Shown in pieces: positions 1 through 10,740 of a DNA stretch of 64,000 nt (the stretch's first letter is position 1; each line of letters opens with the position of its first letter). The stretch comes from Carex sylvatica (Eukaryota > Streptophyta > Magnoliopsida > Poales > Cyperaceae): assembly GCA_964058845.1 (NCBI GenBank), contig CAXKVR010000008.1, positions 1 to 64,000 of the forward strand. The letters run 5' to 3'. The position numbers were made by a program, and so were the translations under genes. Under the pieces are notes generated by a model that saw nothing but the letters and a program-made list of their open reading frames with translations, ran no database searches and had not been told where the DNA came from.

Positions 1-1860
1 TTGATGGTCGTGAATGGTACGCTAAAAAGTTTCAGTACAATGAGATGTACCTTTTAAACCTTAAATGCTTTTGAGTCTAATTGCAAGTGCACAATTATAT
101 CAAAGTAGTATTTGAGGTATCGATCCACAGAGAGTATGGAAAATACTTAGTTTTAAACCCTAAATAATTAATTTCAGTAAATAATAATAAAGTAAAGTGC
201 AATAAAGTAAAGTAAATGGGGGGTTTTTTAAGTAATCCTAAAGTTTGGGTTCAATACCCGAAAGAGGAATTTTAAACAATTAAAGTAAATAAGAGTAAAA
301 GAAAAGTAATCGGTTTGCTTTCAAGATTTAAAGATCTAGGGGTCTTTGGTCTACAATCCCTTGCTAATTCTATCTATTCGGTATTTGCTTGAATTCATGT
401 ATGATTTGACGAGGTTTCTAACCTAATATGTTATTAAGGGTCACTTTCGTGAATTAATAACGTGTCTAGGTAATTCGGACTTCACGATTAGGTCCTTCAC
501 CCTAGCTACCTAGACCATAAGCTCTTGTTAGTCTCTCCTCTCCTCGAGTATTGGTACTTCTCAATAAAGTCCATGATACCAATATCCGACTTGATTTGAG
601 ATGTCCTAATTAGGGTTTGACTTCACGGTTAGGTCCTTCACCAAGTCCCTAATCTTAATTTCTATAGTTCCGGCTTAGATTAAATTGGTTAGAATCTTAA
701 TCTAAACCTAGGATATTTGCATTCATAATTGGTACTATCCTATATGATCCTAGTCAATTTTAGTTCTTTTGAAACTAAAACGGGATACTACAATTCAAGT
801 ACTAACTATGTAATTAACACAAATGATAAATCACAGAAATTAACAATCAAATCCCATAAAACAATCATAATAAAAGTAAATAACCAAATAGAATAGAATT
901 AAACAAGTTCATGCATGATGACCTAAACCCCTAGAGAGAGAACTACTCACTCTTGGAGAGATCCATTACAAAAATTGGCAAAGTAAGAAGAAATTAAATG
1001 AAAGAAAATGATTACACCCTTTGACAAATCAAAGCCCTCTATCTTGCCGAATCTTGCTCCGGAAATCCTTCTTCTCCTTGCTTGAAAGCTTTCCTTCCTC
1101 CAGAATTTATCGCTAAGTGTGTGTAAAGAGAGAATGATGGTGTGCTGGTTGATGTGAGATTGAATGATCCATGAATGGGAAAAGACTCTCCCTTTTAAAG
1201 CCAAGGATTATGCCCGATTTAGAGGCTAGAAGGTGGGGTTAGTGGGTGCTCTGTTTAGCATTACTTCCCTGGCAAGTAAGTGTATTTCTGGCAGTAAAAA
1301 TGCGTCCATAAAGCGCCAAAAATAGAAAAACTGTCAAACCGGGCAGTTATTGGCTTTCTGCGGGTCCAGTGCGGATGGATGACCCGCACTGCGGGTGGCT
1401 TCACCCGCACTGGGACAAGTTTCCTTATTTAACTTCTGCAATTTTCTCTGAGTGCGGATGGCTCTGCGGATGGATGACCCGCACTGCGGGTGGAATCTGC
1501 TCTTCTGAAGTTGCCGAAAGTTGGCCAAGTTCTGAATGCGGATGGATGACCCGCACTGCGGGTGGAATCTGCTCTTCTGAAGTTGCCGAAAGTTGGCCAA
1601 GTTCTGAATGCGGATGGGCTCATCCGCACTGGAATCAGTGCGTCCGCACTAGGCTCGGACTTTTCCTCTGCGTCTCGAGTGCGGCTGGATTGATCCGCAG
1701 TGCGTGTGGTTGATCCGCACTGGGGGGTATTTTTGGTATTTTGCACTATTTCCTGCATCAAAAAGCCAAATAACTGCAATAACTTGATTCTAGGTGTATT
1801 TTGATCACTTTATATAATAAATACAAGACAATTGGTGTTATTTCATAATAAAATCTAGAT
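1..1860 (-). repeat. Retroelement-like (LTR or UTR type) sequence with internal palindromic repeats
   Basis: There is no credible gene here. The left part has the look of plant LTR-retrotransposon terminal or untranslated sequence: a 'caagtgcacaattatatc' block, a 'gtatcgatccacagagag' block near position 117, and twice-repeated 'cttcacg(g/a)ttaggtccttcacc' blocks near 481 and 620. The right part holds the 72-bp tandem repeats listed separately. The orientation and the element's edges are inferred weakly, and no TSD or reverse transcriptase is visible. It could be a solo LTR or an internal fragment. Confidence 0.35.
1370..1725. repeat. 72-bp tandem repeat and GTGCG...CGCAC palindromes
   Basis: A unit beginning TGCGGATGGATGACCCGCAC starts at 1465 and again at 1537, with a partial third start at 1609, giving a period of 72 bp. 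Each unit contains complementary blocks (GTGCGGATG and CCGCACTGCGGGTGG), so each can fold. Because 72 is a multiple of 3, the repeat leaves long open frames on both strands (1369-1713 + and 1429-1779 -). These are compositional artefacts rather than genes. Confidence 0.85.
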
Positions 1861-1984
1861 TAAATGTGTATATAATTTATGCTTATCATACATCATACTA
1901 GATGATGCCTTCATATTTTTTAAAGAGTAAATATATTATCTCCCTACTTCTAGTTTTTTAACAGTTCCCTCATTCGCAACTGTC

Positions 1985-2270
1985 TTGACCCCTCTCTTTC
2001 TCCCGATCAGCAAACAACAAAATCAGGTGCGCGCTCTTCCCGACCTCTGCCTCTTCACGGCCTTCACGCCCTCCGTCTCTTCTTGGCCTCCACCTCTTCT
2101 CTGCCTTCTCCTCTTCTCAGCCTTCACGTGGTGCACCGTAGAGATCCGGCGAGGAGATCCGGTGCGATCGGGCACAATCTTACCTCGTCTCCGATGAAAT
2201 CCAGTGGGAAGAACGCGGTGCACCATCAGAGGGGGTCCATGCTAGCCCAGCAAAAGTTGTCAGAGTGCAA
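1985..2270. other. CT-rich low-complexity stretch, no gene supported
   Basis: The plus strand is rich in CTTC, GCCTT and CACG. Overlapping short open frames occur on both strands (1985-2197, 2023-2226, 2083-2277), but none shows a recognisable domain or splice structure. It may be a decayed 5' region of a lost gene or a repeat. Confidence 0.3.
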
Positions 2271-2410
2271 CATATGAATACTTCATTAGTTAGATATAAA
2301 TGCTTCATTTGTTATATATGAATACTTCATTTGTTATATATGAATACTTCATTTGTTAGTTAATTAGATATGAATGCTTCATTTGTTAGATATGAATACT
2401 TCACACCTTC
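2270..2410. repeat. Degenerate ~20-27 bp tandem repeat (ATATGAATACTTCATTTGTT)
   Basis: At least six imperfect copies of atatgaat(a/g)cttcatttgtta follow one another directly. No gene overlaps the array. Confidence 0.8.
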
Positions 2411-2591
2411 AACTATGAATAGTGTTAGTGTCAGATGTGAATATTTACTATAAAAAAAAAATTTAAGTGAATTGAAGAGGTCTTGGAAGAGGTGTCCAAG
2501 AAGTGCTTTGAGATTCGTGTATGAAAAAAAAATGGTTGGATTTAGAATTTCAGGGTCCTGAAATTCTTTTAGGATTTAAGCAGATTACATT

Positions 2592-2710
2592 TCTATTGGG
2601 GGATGGCGCAGGGGAGCTGTATTATTTTTACTTTGAGATTCGTACAACACTTATTTAAACGGTTAAAATGCTCCGTAAAGTCACGCAAAGGTTTGAGATA
2701 ATACGAATTC
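2592..2710. mobile_element. Decayed MITE, copy 1 of the CATCCTCTGAG family
   Basis: The right two thirds match the copies at 17.1, 36.9 and 57.8 kb: a CTATT-GGGG block, then CAGTATT-like sequence, 'ctttgagattcg', 'ttaaacggtt', 'gtcacgcaaa', 'gtttgagat' and a terminal 'atacgaattc'. The left terminal inverted repeat is not recognisable. It lies about 200 bp upstream of the VAMP724-like start codon. Confidence 0.7.
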
Positions 2711-2913
2711 GAGTGAACTGAACCCACACTCGCACGGACACTCGTTTTCTTTTCTCTCTCCCCCCAGCGGCTCAGCCCCACTTCTTCCTTATTTTTCTCC
2801 TTTTCCGATCCCAGAATAATACAGACTCAACCTCCACGCAATTCTCAATTCCAGTTCCACTCGCGCATTTCATCATCACAGATTCGACGCCTCTCTCCAC
2901 CTCAGCTGGAGAG

Positions 2914-4861
2914 ATGAGCGACGAAAAATCGACTTGGCTCATTTATGGTTTCGTCGCAAGAGGCACAGTTGTACTCGCCGAATACACTGAGTACACTGGA
3001 AATTTTGCGGCGATTGCAGCTCGATGCCTCGACAAATTGCCATCTTCGAACAATCGATTCACCTATGCTTGTGATGGTCACACCTTCAATTTCCTTGTCA
3101 ATGATGGCTACGGTACATCCAAATCCTGCATTTTTTTTTTATTCTCTCTTTGATTTGAAGTCTATTTGTTTCATTTGTGACTTTGTGTGAAGGTAGTAAG
3201 TTGATTCTGTGTTCCTTAGTTCCCATTGTGCTGGATTTTAGATCAGTGACACATCATCAGATTTCACATTGTGGATATAATTAGTTGTTACTACTTGCTT
3301 GAATTGGAATATCACATTAATCTTTACCCCGCTCAATTCTAGAGAAGGATCTACATCTGCTGTTGTTTCTGAAGAGTGGGATTCTAGGGGAGACTTTAGT
3401 AATATAATATCGTGAGCTCCTTTCAACTACCAATTAGATTGATATTTCAATGGTTAATAATAGCTGATCAAATCTTTAACAATAATATCTGCTTCCGCAA
3501 ATAAATAGATCAAGAGGAGAGTTCAAATGTCTCCATTTTTAAAACTACAATAACTTATAAATTTAAAACTTAAATGCCAAAATAAGTCTGTTAGATATGA
3601 TCTATATCATTTTCTCTATGCACATGTAAAAGATCACAAAACCAAAACCGAAAAGTGATTATTTTTTATGCACATGTAGAGAAAATATTATAGATCACAT
3701 CTAACAGTTTTATTTTGACATATAAATTTTGGAATTTTTGTTATTAGAAAATTAAAAAGGTGGAGGCATGATGGAGGCATTTGAACCCTCCTCACAGATC
3801 AATAACTTGTTAATTGAACTTAAATTAAAACTTCAACATTCCTGTGTTATATATTTAAACAATTGAATGTTATCATATTTTAGGTTAAATTTGTTCTGGT
3901 ACTAGTAAATGGTTTTGCTGGAATGCTGGGATAGCATTGATGTGTTTGAGTAGTGTCAATGATGGCTAGCATGAAAAAGCATGCTGGCTCAGGTTTCTTT
4001 GGCAGCTCTTGTACTGGTACACAGGTAAACTGGGGCCTTGTTCCAATGCAAGTTGTTGCCAAAAGAGAAAGACTGATGAAGCTTAGGAAAGTTGAAACCA
4101 TATATCTCATTTGGAGTCTATAGTGTCTCTTGCTTTTGTAAATGAGGGATATGTAATTGTTGTTTCATGTTTAATGAAACAAGTATTGCTTCCTACATTT
4201 TCCCAAAAAAAGGTTTTAGTTTGTTCTTGTACTTCTATTGTAAGTTTGCCAGGCAACAAATTATTAGTTAGTAAATTCAGGTCATGATGCCAAGATACAA
4301 CATGATATTGAAAATGGGTTCTTAGGTTGTGCGACTCTCCTGAATTTGTAGATAGACCAGTGGTTATGTATAATAAATTAATAATTAAATAAGAGAACAA
4401 TTATGGTAAGTATTGCCTTGGTGTTTATATTTGTGTGTAGCTTATTGCGTGGTTGCAAAGGAATCTGCTCCAAAGCATGTCTCTGTTGCATTTCTAGAAA
4501 GAGCAAAAGCCGACTTTAAAAAGAGATATGGTGGCGGCAAGGCCGACACAGCACTTCCTAAGAGCCTCAACAAAGAGTTTGGGTATGTGAATCCTCCAAG
4601 GACCCTATTTAAGCCAATTAGTAGTTCTTTGCGTTGCCATTTTGGTTGTAAAATGGATCAACTCTTTTTCTTAAGATTGTTGGGTTGCTTAACTTCAAGA
4701 GCAACTTGAGATAAGTTTGATTAAATTAACATTAAATTGAGGCTAATTAAGCCTGAGTTTTGATGAGCAGCATCATTCCTAGGTCCTAATCTTATTTTTG
4801 AACAAAAAGTGGTAAAATCATATCACCTATTCCCACTTAATCAAAACATTTTTCAACCCGC

Positions 4862-4895
<34 letters not shown>

Positions 4896-6107
4896 CCAGA
4901 AAAACATCAAGCAAGATAGATCTTCATAGCAGGATACTCTACTCTGTGACGCAGCCCGAAAACACGTATACCACCTATACCAGCACAGGGGCACATGATA
5001 CCACTCTCTCCTACCCAAAATAAGCAAAAACCTTCAACTAAAGTCTACAAAAATGTATAAACCCCCTCAGCAGACCACATGAAGCACGCAATAAATTAGT
5101 TTGCAAGGATTTTTTTACAAATAACACTCTGCTAAGTCCTTTTATTTACAAAACTGGCAAATCAATAGGAGCACATTATACCATCTTCTCCTAATTGTAT
5201 ATACCGTTTGAAATTGTGTTCCTTAATTATCAGATCTAACTGTTTCTCTACCTCATTTTGTCCCTTGATGGAAAATTTGTTATAGGCCGGTAATAAAGGA
5301 GCACATGCAATATATAATTGAGCATGCTGATGAGATAGAGAAGCTTATAAAAGTCAAGGCTCAAGTTTCAGAAGTCAAAAGCATCATGTTAGACAATATA
5401 GAGAAGGTGAGACATACCAAACGTGGCATCAGAGATGTTGCGCCCTGGGCCTTCTTTCCAAAAAGGAAAAGAAAGGGAAATAAAGGGAAGTCGAAGATAT
5501 TCCCACACATGTGACACCTTAACATATTTTGTTCTTGTCATCATGAATAATATCTCAGCAAGATTAATGTTACTGTAGACACCTGTAATCTTAGTTGTCA
5601 TATCTACCAGTTTGATATTTACCAGTCAGGTGTAGTACAGTGCACCATTGTAAGAAAAACACCAGGAAGTATGGAAGGGGTATGTCTTTGTCGTTCTAAC
5701 TAAAATGCTATATGCTTTAATTTTCAGACTATTGATAGAGGTGAGAAGCTTAGAGATCTTGAAGAGAAGACTACTGACTTACGCAACCAGGTACTCATTA
5801 TATATAAATTTAAGGAATATGTTTTTCTTTGTTTAGGCAAATCCTTGTTTGTTAACAGCTTCAATAGGATTTGATTTACTTTGTTTTACTTTGTTGCTGC
5901 AAGGCACAAGATTTCAAGAAGCAAGGGACTAAAGTGCGAAAGAAGATGTGGCTCCAAAACATGAAGATAAAACTAGTCATTCTCGGGATTCTATTGATTT
6001 TTGTCTTTATTATATGGATGTCTATTTGTCATGGATTTGATTGCACAAAGCACTCTGGAGAAGAAAACAAGCATACGCCAGCTGAAGAAAATGAAGGCCC
6101 ACAATGA
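2914..6107 (+). CDS. VAMP724: Vesicle-associated membrane protein 724-like (VAMP72 longin R-SNARE)
   Basis: Five exons join in phase: 2914-3112, 4441-4582, 5286-5406, 5728-5790 and 5904-6107, giving 242 aa. All introns are GT-AG. Residues 1-~120 are a longin domain ([20 protein letters not shown], then [14 protein letters not shown] sequence at its end). Residues ~130-190 are the R-SNARE coiled coil with the zero-layer arginine in TIDRGEKL. A single C-terminal membrane anchor follows ([19 protein letters not shown]). VAMP72 proteins sit on post-Golgi vesicles and pair with Qa, Qb and Qc SNAREs to drive fusion at the plasma membrane or endosomes. The segments [21 protein letters not shown] and [10 protein letters not shown] fit VAMP724 better than VAMP721/722 (comparison from memory). 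An unusual hydrophilic tail of about 20 residues follows the usual GFDC end. Intron 1 hosts a MITE and intron 2 a C30 homopolymer. Confidence 0.93.
3514..3793. mobile_element. MULE-type MITE with long inverted repeats, in VAMP724 intron 1
   Basis: The ends are GAGGAGAGTTCAAATGTCTCC and its near complement GGAGGCATTTGAACCCTCCTC. The inverted repeat runs on through most of the 280 bp, pairing 'ctgttagatatgatctatatcattttctct' with its right-hand complement in several blocks. The flanks are ATAGATCAA (3505-3513) and ACAGATCAA (3794-3802), a 9-bp TSD with one mismatch, which fits the Mutator superfamily. A relative lies at 40.0-40.5 kb. Confidence 0.82.
4862..4892. repeat. Poly-C tract of about 30 bases
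   Basis: An uninterrupted cytosine run lies in intron 2 of the VAMP724-like gene. It accounts for the poly-glycine open frame on the minus strand. The exact length is likely to vary or to be an assembly estimate. Confidence 0.95.
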
Positions 6108-7760
6108 GGGGCTGCTGTTTTTATTTGGAAACTTCTGTTGTGCCTTCCCAAAATTTGAAATTTTCTATTCTTCCCCTCCAACTTTTCAACAATCGCCTAT
6201 GATCTCCCAAACTTCAGATCTTATAAATATGCTTGATTGTTAGCTGGGTTCCAGTTGGCCAGAGTTAAGATTTAAAGAGTCTAAGAAGACTATAATTGAA
6301 CCTTCAAATTTAATAATCCTGCAGGAAGGTGAGAGAAGTAAGCCGATAGGTTTATGGATTACCTTTAGGGGTTCATTTATTCTGTAGGAAGGCTAAAGAA
6401 AAGTAAAATTACTAATGTATCTATTCAACATTAGCAGATGCCCGATAAAGTATATTGACTCTGGCATTCTGGGAAGATTCTGTGTTCCATAGATTTATCT
6501 GAATTACTTGGAATTTTGGAGGGGTAAATTTGATATTTTGACATTTGAGGAGGCATAACAACTTTCTTGCCTAAGCTCTATTGGCCAAGTTTTTAGAGTA
6601 AATAGTGAAGTGATAATTTTGTTTTTTAGAGAGGTTGTAAACGAAGTTTGGAACCATTCTTAACTTTGTTCCATCTAAGATAATGCAACGTTTGTAAGAT
6701 GGTGAGAATGGTACTTGCTGGTTGGTTCATCCGTGCCGTATCAGGTTTATAGTAACATGTTTATTAGTGATGTTTTGTAATTTGAGCTATTTCTTTGTTG
6801 ATGTTTCTGTGAAGTAAGCTCTGTTATTCATGCTTTGTATTTGTTTGGACTGGATTGCCAGTGATATCAGTCAAACGGATACTGCTGCAGCTTACTGAAA
6901 TTGATTATACAGTTTATTTTCTCTCACTAAAGATGGAAGGATAAATTTTATCCAATTGATCCTCGCGGATAATTTTTAATTCTTTAATTTGTATGGCTGC
7001 TAAGTGCCTGAGTGGCATAGAAATGCGGATGGTTATGCTTATATGCTAATGCGATGATAAAGAGAATATATTCAGGAGTTTTATACCAATTGATCTCTCT
7101 TGCGCAGAAGCTTCGTGGGAGAATCTATCTTTTATTGAACAGAGAGGGGACCCATTCTAGCTCCACTAGAGAAGCAGCCTAGTTTGTCTATATTTAATTT
7201 GAAGCAGCCTATATTGTTATAATCTTTTCATGCCTTGCCTTGTGTTCTCATATCAAAAACGAACTTTTCGTCTTCTTTTCTTAAGATTATTAGATATTTT
7301 TTAATCTTTCTTAAGTAATACTTTCCTTCCATTATTTTGTTGTTTGGATCATTGGATGTGGCTATCTCTATCACGTGGGACACCAATGGCCCCCAAAAAT
7401 TAATGGGGAGCCAGATTCTTCCACCTTTGATATAGACTACCATAAATTATTCAATACCTACTAATACCAACCTTACCCCACTTTTATCTCGCAATAGAGG
7501 TAGATCTGTTTTCTAGTCGGGAGCTTTTAAGAAATTGAGCATTAAATTATAACGTTGTGGAAATTTATTATTCGAGATCTTGTGCGTTTTTTTCTTTTTT
7601 TCTTTTTTTTTCTCTTTTTTTACAAAGTCCTTGCAGAAAGCTCCCGGAGCGGAGACTTTCACTAAAAAAAGTCTCGCAATTTCATAACTTAAATTTTCTT
7701 AATAATTTGAGTGACTCACGTCAAGAATCGATTATATCGCTTTATATAAAAAAGATATGT
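6108..7760. other. 3' flank of VAMP724 and AT-rich intergenic DNA
   Basis: The first several hundred bases are probably 3' UTR. There is no second gene. A T/C-rich run sits at about 7588-7620. Short open frames at 7228-7443 and 7557-7772 have no recognisable features. Confidence 0.5.
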
Positions 7761-7879
7761 GTTTCTTGTTGAGGAATTATAAAGGCCAAACAATTATATT
7801 TTATCTAGAGATCAAACAATTACATCTCATCTAGGAGTGCAAACACTTATACTCCAGAGAAGAAAAAACAATTCTTATC

Positions 7880-8822
7880 TTAACTTAAGACTGTCATATG
7901 CCAAAGAGATCCAAAACATAAACTGAAGTGAGGAATACAATACATGATTCCATGTTGTTTGCCATGAAAATTCGATGTAGAAGCGACAACCGTCTCTGTG
8001 AGCGCAAAACAAGACTCTAGAACTCTAGCTATTCCTTTCTCACCCTTTTGGTTGGATTATAGATTAGGTCTTTCAAAACAACAAGACCGCCTCTTGGGAA
8101 TTTCTCTCCAATTTTTCTAAATTAAATTATCCTCTCTATTCTTTGATGGAAGAATAAATGAGTAGGCACTCAATTCTGTAGAAAATAACTTCTGAAAAGA
8201 GTTGGTTATCTTGTGCCTTGGGGACCCATCTATATATAGGTTTACACATCTGACAGCACGAGTGTGGATGCACCGACCCGCACTGGTTCAAGACGTGTTC
8301 AAATAACCGCCTTAAATTTCAACCCTGAAATTTCTCAATTCCTGAGTGCGTCCGCACTGGAGTTCAGTGCGTCCGCACTACGCTCGGACTTTTCTGCATT
8401 GAACTGAAAATTTGCTTAAGTGCTGAGTGCGTCCGCACTGGGCATTTGAACTTCAAAAAATCGCCTAAGTACCGAGTGTGTCCGCACTGGATCTCAGTGC
8501 ATCTGCATTATGCTCGAACATTCTTTCTGAAGTTTCCAGAATTGGCTAAGTATTGAGTGCGTCTGCACTCAAATCCAGTGCGGGTGAGTAACCCGCACTG
8601 GGCTCCCAAAATGCAGTTTTCTCAATTAAAAATCTCAGAATCAGTCCATCAATGATTTGATCTTTGCCTAAATTGTTCTACACATTTATGGACCACATCC
8701 TATTGAATACATAGATTGTCTAATGTCTTAGTTTGATTACTTTAATTGTGACAATCATATTTGACAGTATACAATTCATAATTATATTACATATATGTTC
8801 AATGTTGGATTAAGATCCAACA
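7880..8822 (-). repeat. LTR-like remnant, minus orientation
   Basis: On the minus strand the sequence opens with TGTTGGATCTTAATCCAACA (8803-8822), a TG-starting inverted repeat typical of copia LTR ends. It continues through GTGCG-rich U3-like sequence and reaches a TATA-like motif (CCTATATATAG, near 8230-8240). No partner LTR or coding region is seen, so this is at best a solo or truncated LTR. The left edge is arbitrary. Confidence 0.4.
8262..8610. repeat. Dispersed AGTGCGTCCGCACT palindromes
   Basis: At least seven copies or near copies of gagtgcgtccgcactgg are spaced by 25-60 bp. The string 'tccgcacta(c/g)gctcggacttttc' is shared with the array at 1.63-1.67 kb, so the two loci belong to one repeat family. 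Confidence 0.8.
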
Positions 8823-8874
8823 ATCTTCCACTTGAGCAATTTGTTATACTATTTTAATTATGTATTGTTAACCT

Positions 8875-9410
8875 TAGGGGTGGCAAAAAAGCTTGTAGCT
8901 CGTGGATCGATCGTGACTCGCATCTGGTTCACTCGTTAACAACTCGTTCGTTAGTGGATCGAGTTATTAACGAGTCAGTTCATCACTAGCTCGACTCAAA
9001 ATTAATGAGTTTGAGCTGGAGCCTAGCTCTCGAGTGAGCTGGCGAGCCAGCTCGGTCCAAGTATAAATTTGTGCATTGGTATAAATTTGTGTGAATTTAG
9101 TATACATGAATTTATTTTGTGAACTGTGTTTGTATGAATTTGAAGATTTAGTAATTTAATATGTATGAATTTAGTTACAAACTTAATTTATGACAGTTGA
9201 CTTTATAATATATTATATAAAATATTTGGGCTTTTGGCTCACGAGCTTTCATGAGCTAGCTCGGCTCGCTCGTTGTCAAAACAAGCAAGCCATGAGCCAC
9301 TTGTTCAGCTCGAATTCAAATATTGGCTCGCTCATGACTCGCTCGTTGCTAAAACGAGCGAGCCATGAGCTTGGTCTAGCTCGGACCGAGCCGGCTCGTT
9401 GCCAGCCTTA
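8875..9410. mobile_element. Non-autonomous hAT-type element with perfect 8-bp TSD
   Basis: The ends are TAGGGGTGGCAA and TTGCCAGCCTTA, 12-bp imperfect inverted repeats. They are flanked by GTTAACCT at 8867-8874 and again at 9411-9418, a perfect 8-bp duplication, which is the hAT length. Both subterminal regions are packed with gctcg/cgagc motifs (GAGCCAGCTCG, CTCGCTCGTTG), as in plant hAT elements where transposase binds many subterminal sites. There is no transposase reading frame; the 9190-9411 open frame is just motif-rich sequence. Confidence 0.88.
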
Positions 9411-9418
9411 GTTAACCT

Positions 9419-10400
9419 TATGTGCGCACATACTTTTCTGTCATCCTTATGTATTCTCAAACTAATTATGTCCATCAATTACATTAGCAAATGACTAAAA
9501 TAGATTTCGTCACATTTATTTTAGTCATGAATAAACTATCAATAATCACAGTATTAACATAATCAAATGACATGAATCATGATGTGGATGTGTAGTATAG
9601 AAATTACACGCAATTGTGATCTTACGTGCTAATTTCTAACTAGGTCTCCCACTAAAAAAAAACTTTAAACTTAATTTTATAAACTTGTTATAAAATATAA
9701 AAATTCAAATAAATAATTCGCAAATCACATACTAAAATATATTAAAATATAAAGTCAAAATAAAATTAGAGACAAAGTGCATCTTAAAAAAAAATTTCAA
9801 CACCATGCATATTATCTGCGCTTCCAATTGAACTAAAGAAATTGAAAAACAAAATTACCAAATTGCCAACAATATATTATTTGTGTTAATTTTCATAAAT
9901 CACTTTCATATACATTGCACATTACTACATGATTAGGGGCTCCAAAAATCTTTGGTCTTATATTTATAAATTAATGGTATTTATATATTTGCTTCACTAT
10001 CTTTCAGAAGGACTTTTCAACTATATAAGTAATAGATAAATAGACAGATATGACTTTGTTTCCTATTCCATATATTCCCATCCTTGTCAGACATCTAAAA
10101 AATGACACGGAAGAGTAGATGACAATTCTTGTTGATAGTGAAAATTAGCCAATTGAGATAACCCAATTGTTGAATAAGAATAAGAATCCTAGTCATAGAT
10201 GGCCCATTTGTGGGTCCCACGACAATGACATGCACTATCTCTTCAATTTTTCTTTTTTCCCTCTAATTATCTAGCTACAAGCATATGATTTGCCATCGCT
10301 CCCCATGCAATGGCAAACATATAATTGTGGTGGACCAGGTGCAATTATTCTGATGTACGAAGTGGGTACAAGAACCCGCCCGAAACCCGACCCGATATGG
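9419..10400. other. AT-rich intergenic region
   Basis: I see no coding exon, RNA gene or clear transposon end. The last ~70 bases are more GC-rich and lead into the TATA box at 10405. Confidence 0.5.
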
Positions 10401-10404
10401 GCTC

Positions 10405-10412
10405 TATAAATA
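10405..10412 (+). promoter_or_regulatory. TATA box (TATAAATA)
   Basis: A consensus plant TATA box lies 58 bp upstream of the ATG at 10471, with an A-rich leader (AAAACAAATCCCC) between. The spacing is what a short 5' UTR would give. Confidence 0.6.
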
Positions 10413-10470
10413 AGGCCCTCCTCCAAGGAAATTGAGAAGAATCACAAAACAAATCCCCATTTGAGGAGAG

Positions 10471-10692
10471 ATGAAGCCTCCTCATATACCAGGAGAGACC
10501 TCTTGGGCGCTTGAGATTAAACAAGCAATAGGAGATAAACTCCGAAAGGCGTATGGTGCAGCTGCTCTATCGTCAGAGAAGAATACGAGACAGGTTCACG
10601 GTTTCTCGAGCCATGGCGAGGACCGCAGAAAACCCACAACCGAAGATCCGATTAGGAGAGTTATGTTCTTGGGGCCTTGGGGCCATACATGA
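10471..10692 (+). CDS. Putative small protein of 73 aa, family not recognised
   Basis: This single-exon frame starts at the first ATG after a good TATA box and ends just before an (AT)n run. It has no signal peptide or membrane segment. The protein is basic and polar, with an alpha-helix-like middle (ALEIKQAIGDKLRKAYGAAA) and a hydrophobic C-terminus ending RRVMFLGPWGHT. That C-terminus recalls, by loose memory only, small plant stress-response proteins ending in VM-[FY]-L-x-x-WG. An overlapping frame (10553-10741) is less likely because it lacks this promoter context. It could equally be a decayed or non-coding transcript. Confidence 0.45.
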   Translation: MKPPHIPGETSWALEIKQAIGDKLRKAYGAAALSSEKNTRQVHGFSSHGEDRRKPTTEDPIRRVMFLGPWGHT

Positions 10693-10740
10693 AAAAATAT
10701 ATATATATATATATGTAGAATTTAACACATCTTCTAGCTA

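Noticed and set aside
1465..1620. Possible CRISPR-like array
   Set aside because: The units are contiguous tandem copies without unique spacers, and the genome is a plant.
1369..1779. Long overlapping open frames on both strands
   Set aside because: They are produced by a 72-bp tandem repeat whose period is a multiple of three, with no protein family match or promoter.
8803..8822. TGTTGGATTAAGATCCAACA as a transcription-factor operator
   Set aside because: A TG-starting inverted repeat at the edge of LTR-like sequence is better explained as a copia LTR terminus.
9770..9790. A second Helitron 5' end (minus strand CTTTGTCTCTAATTTTATTT)
   Set aside because: It resembles the sequence at 32454, but no hairpin-CTAG partner was found to its left.
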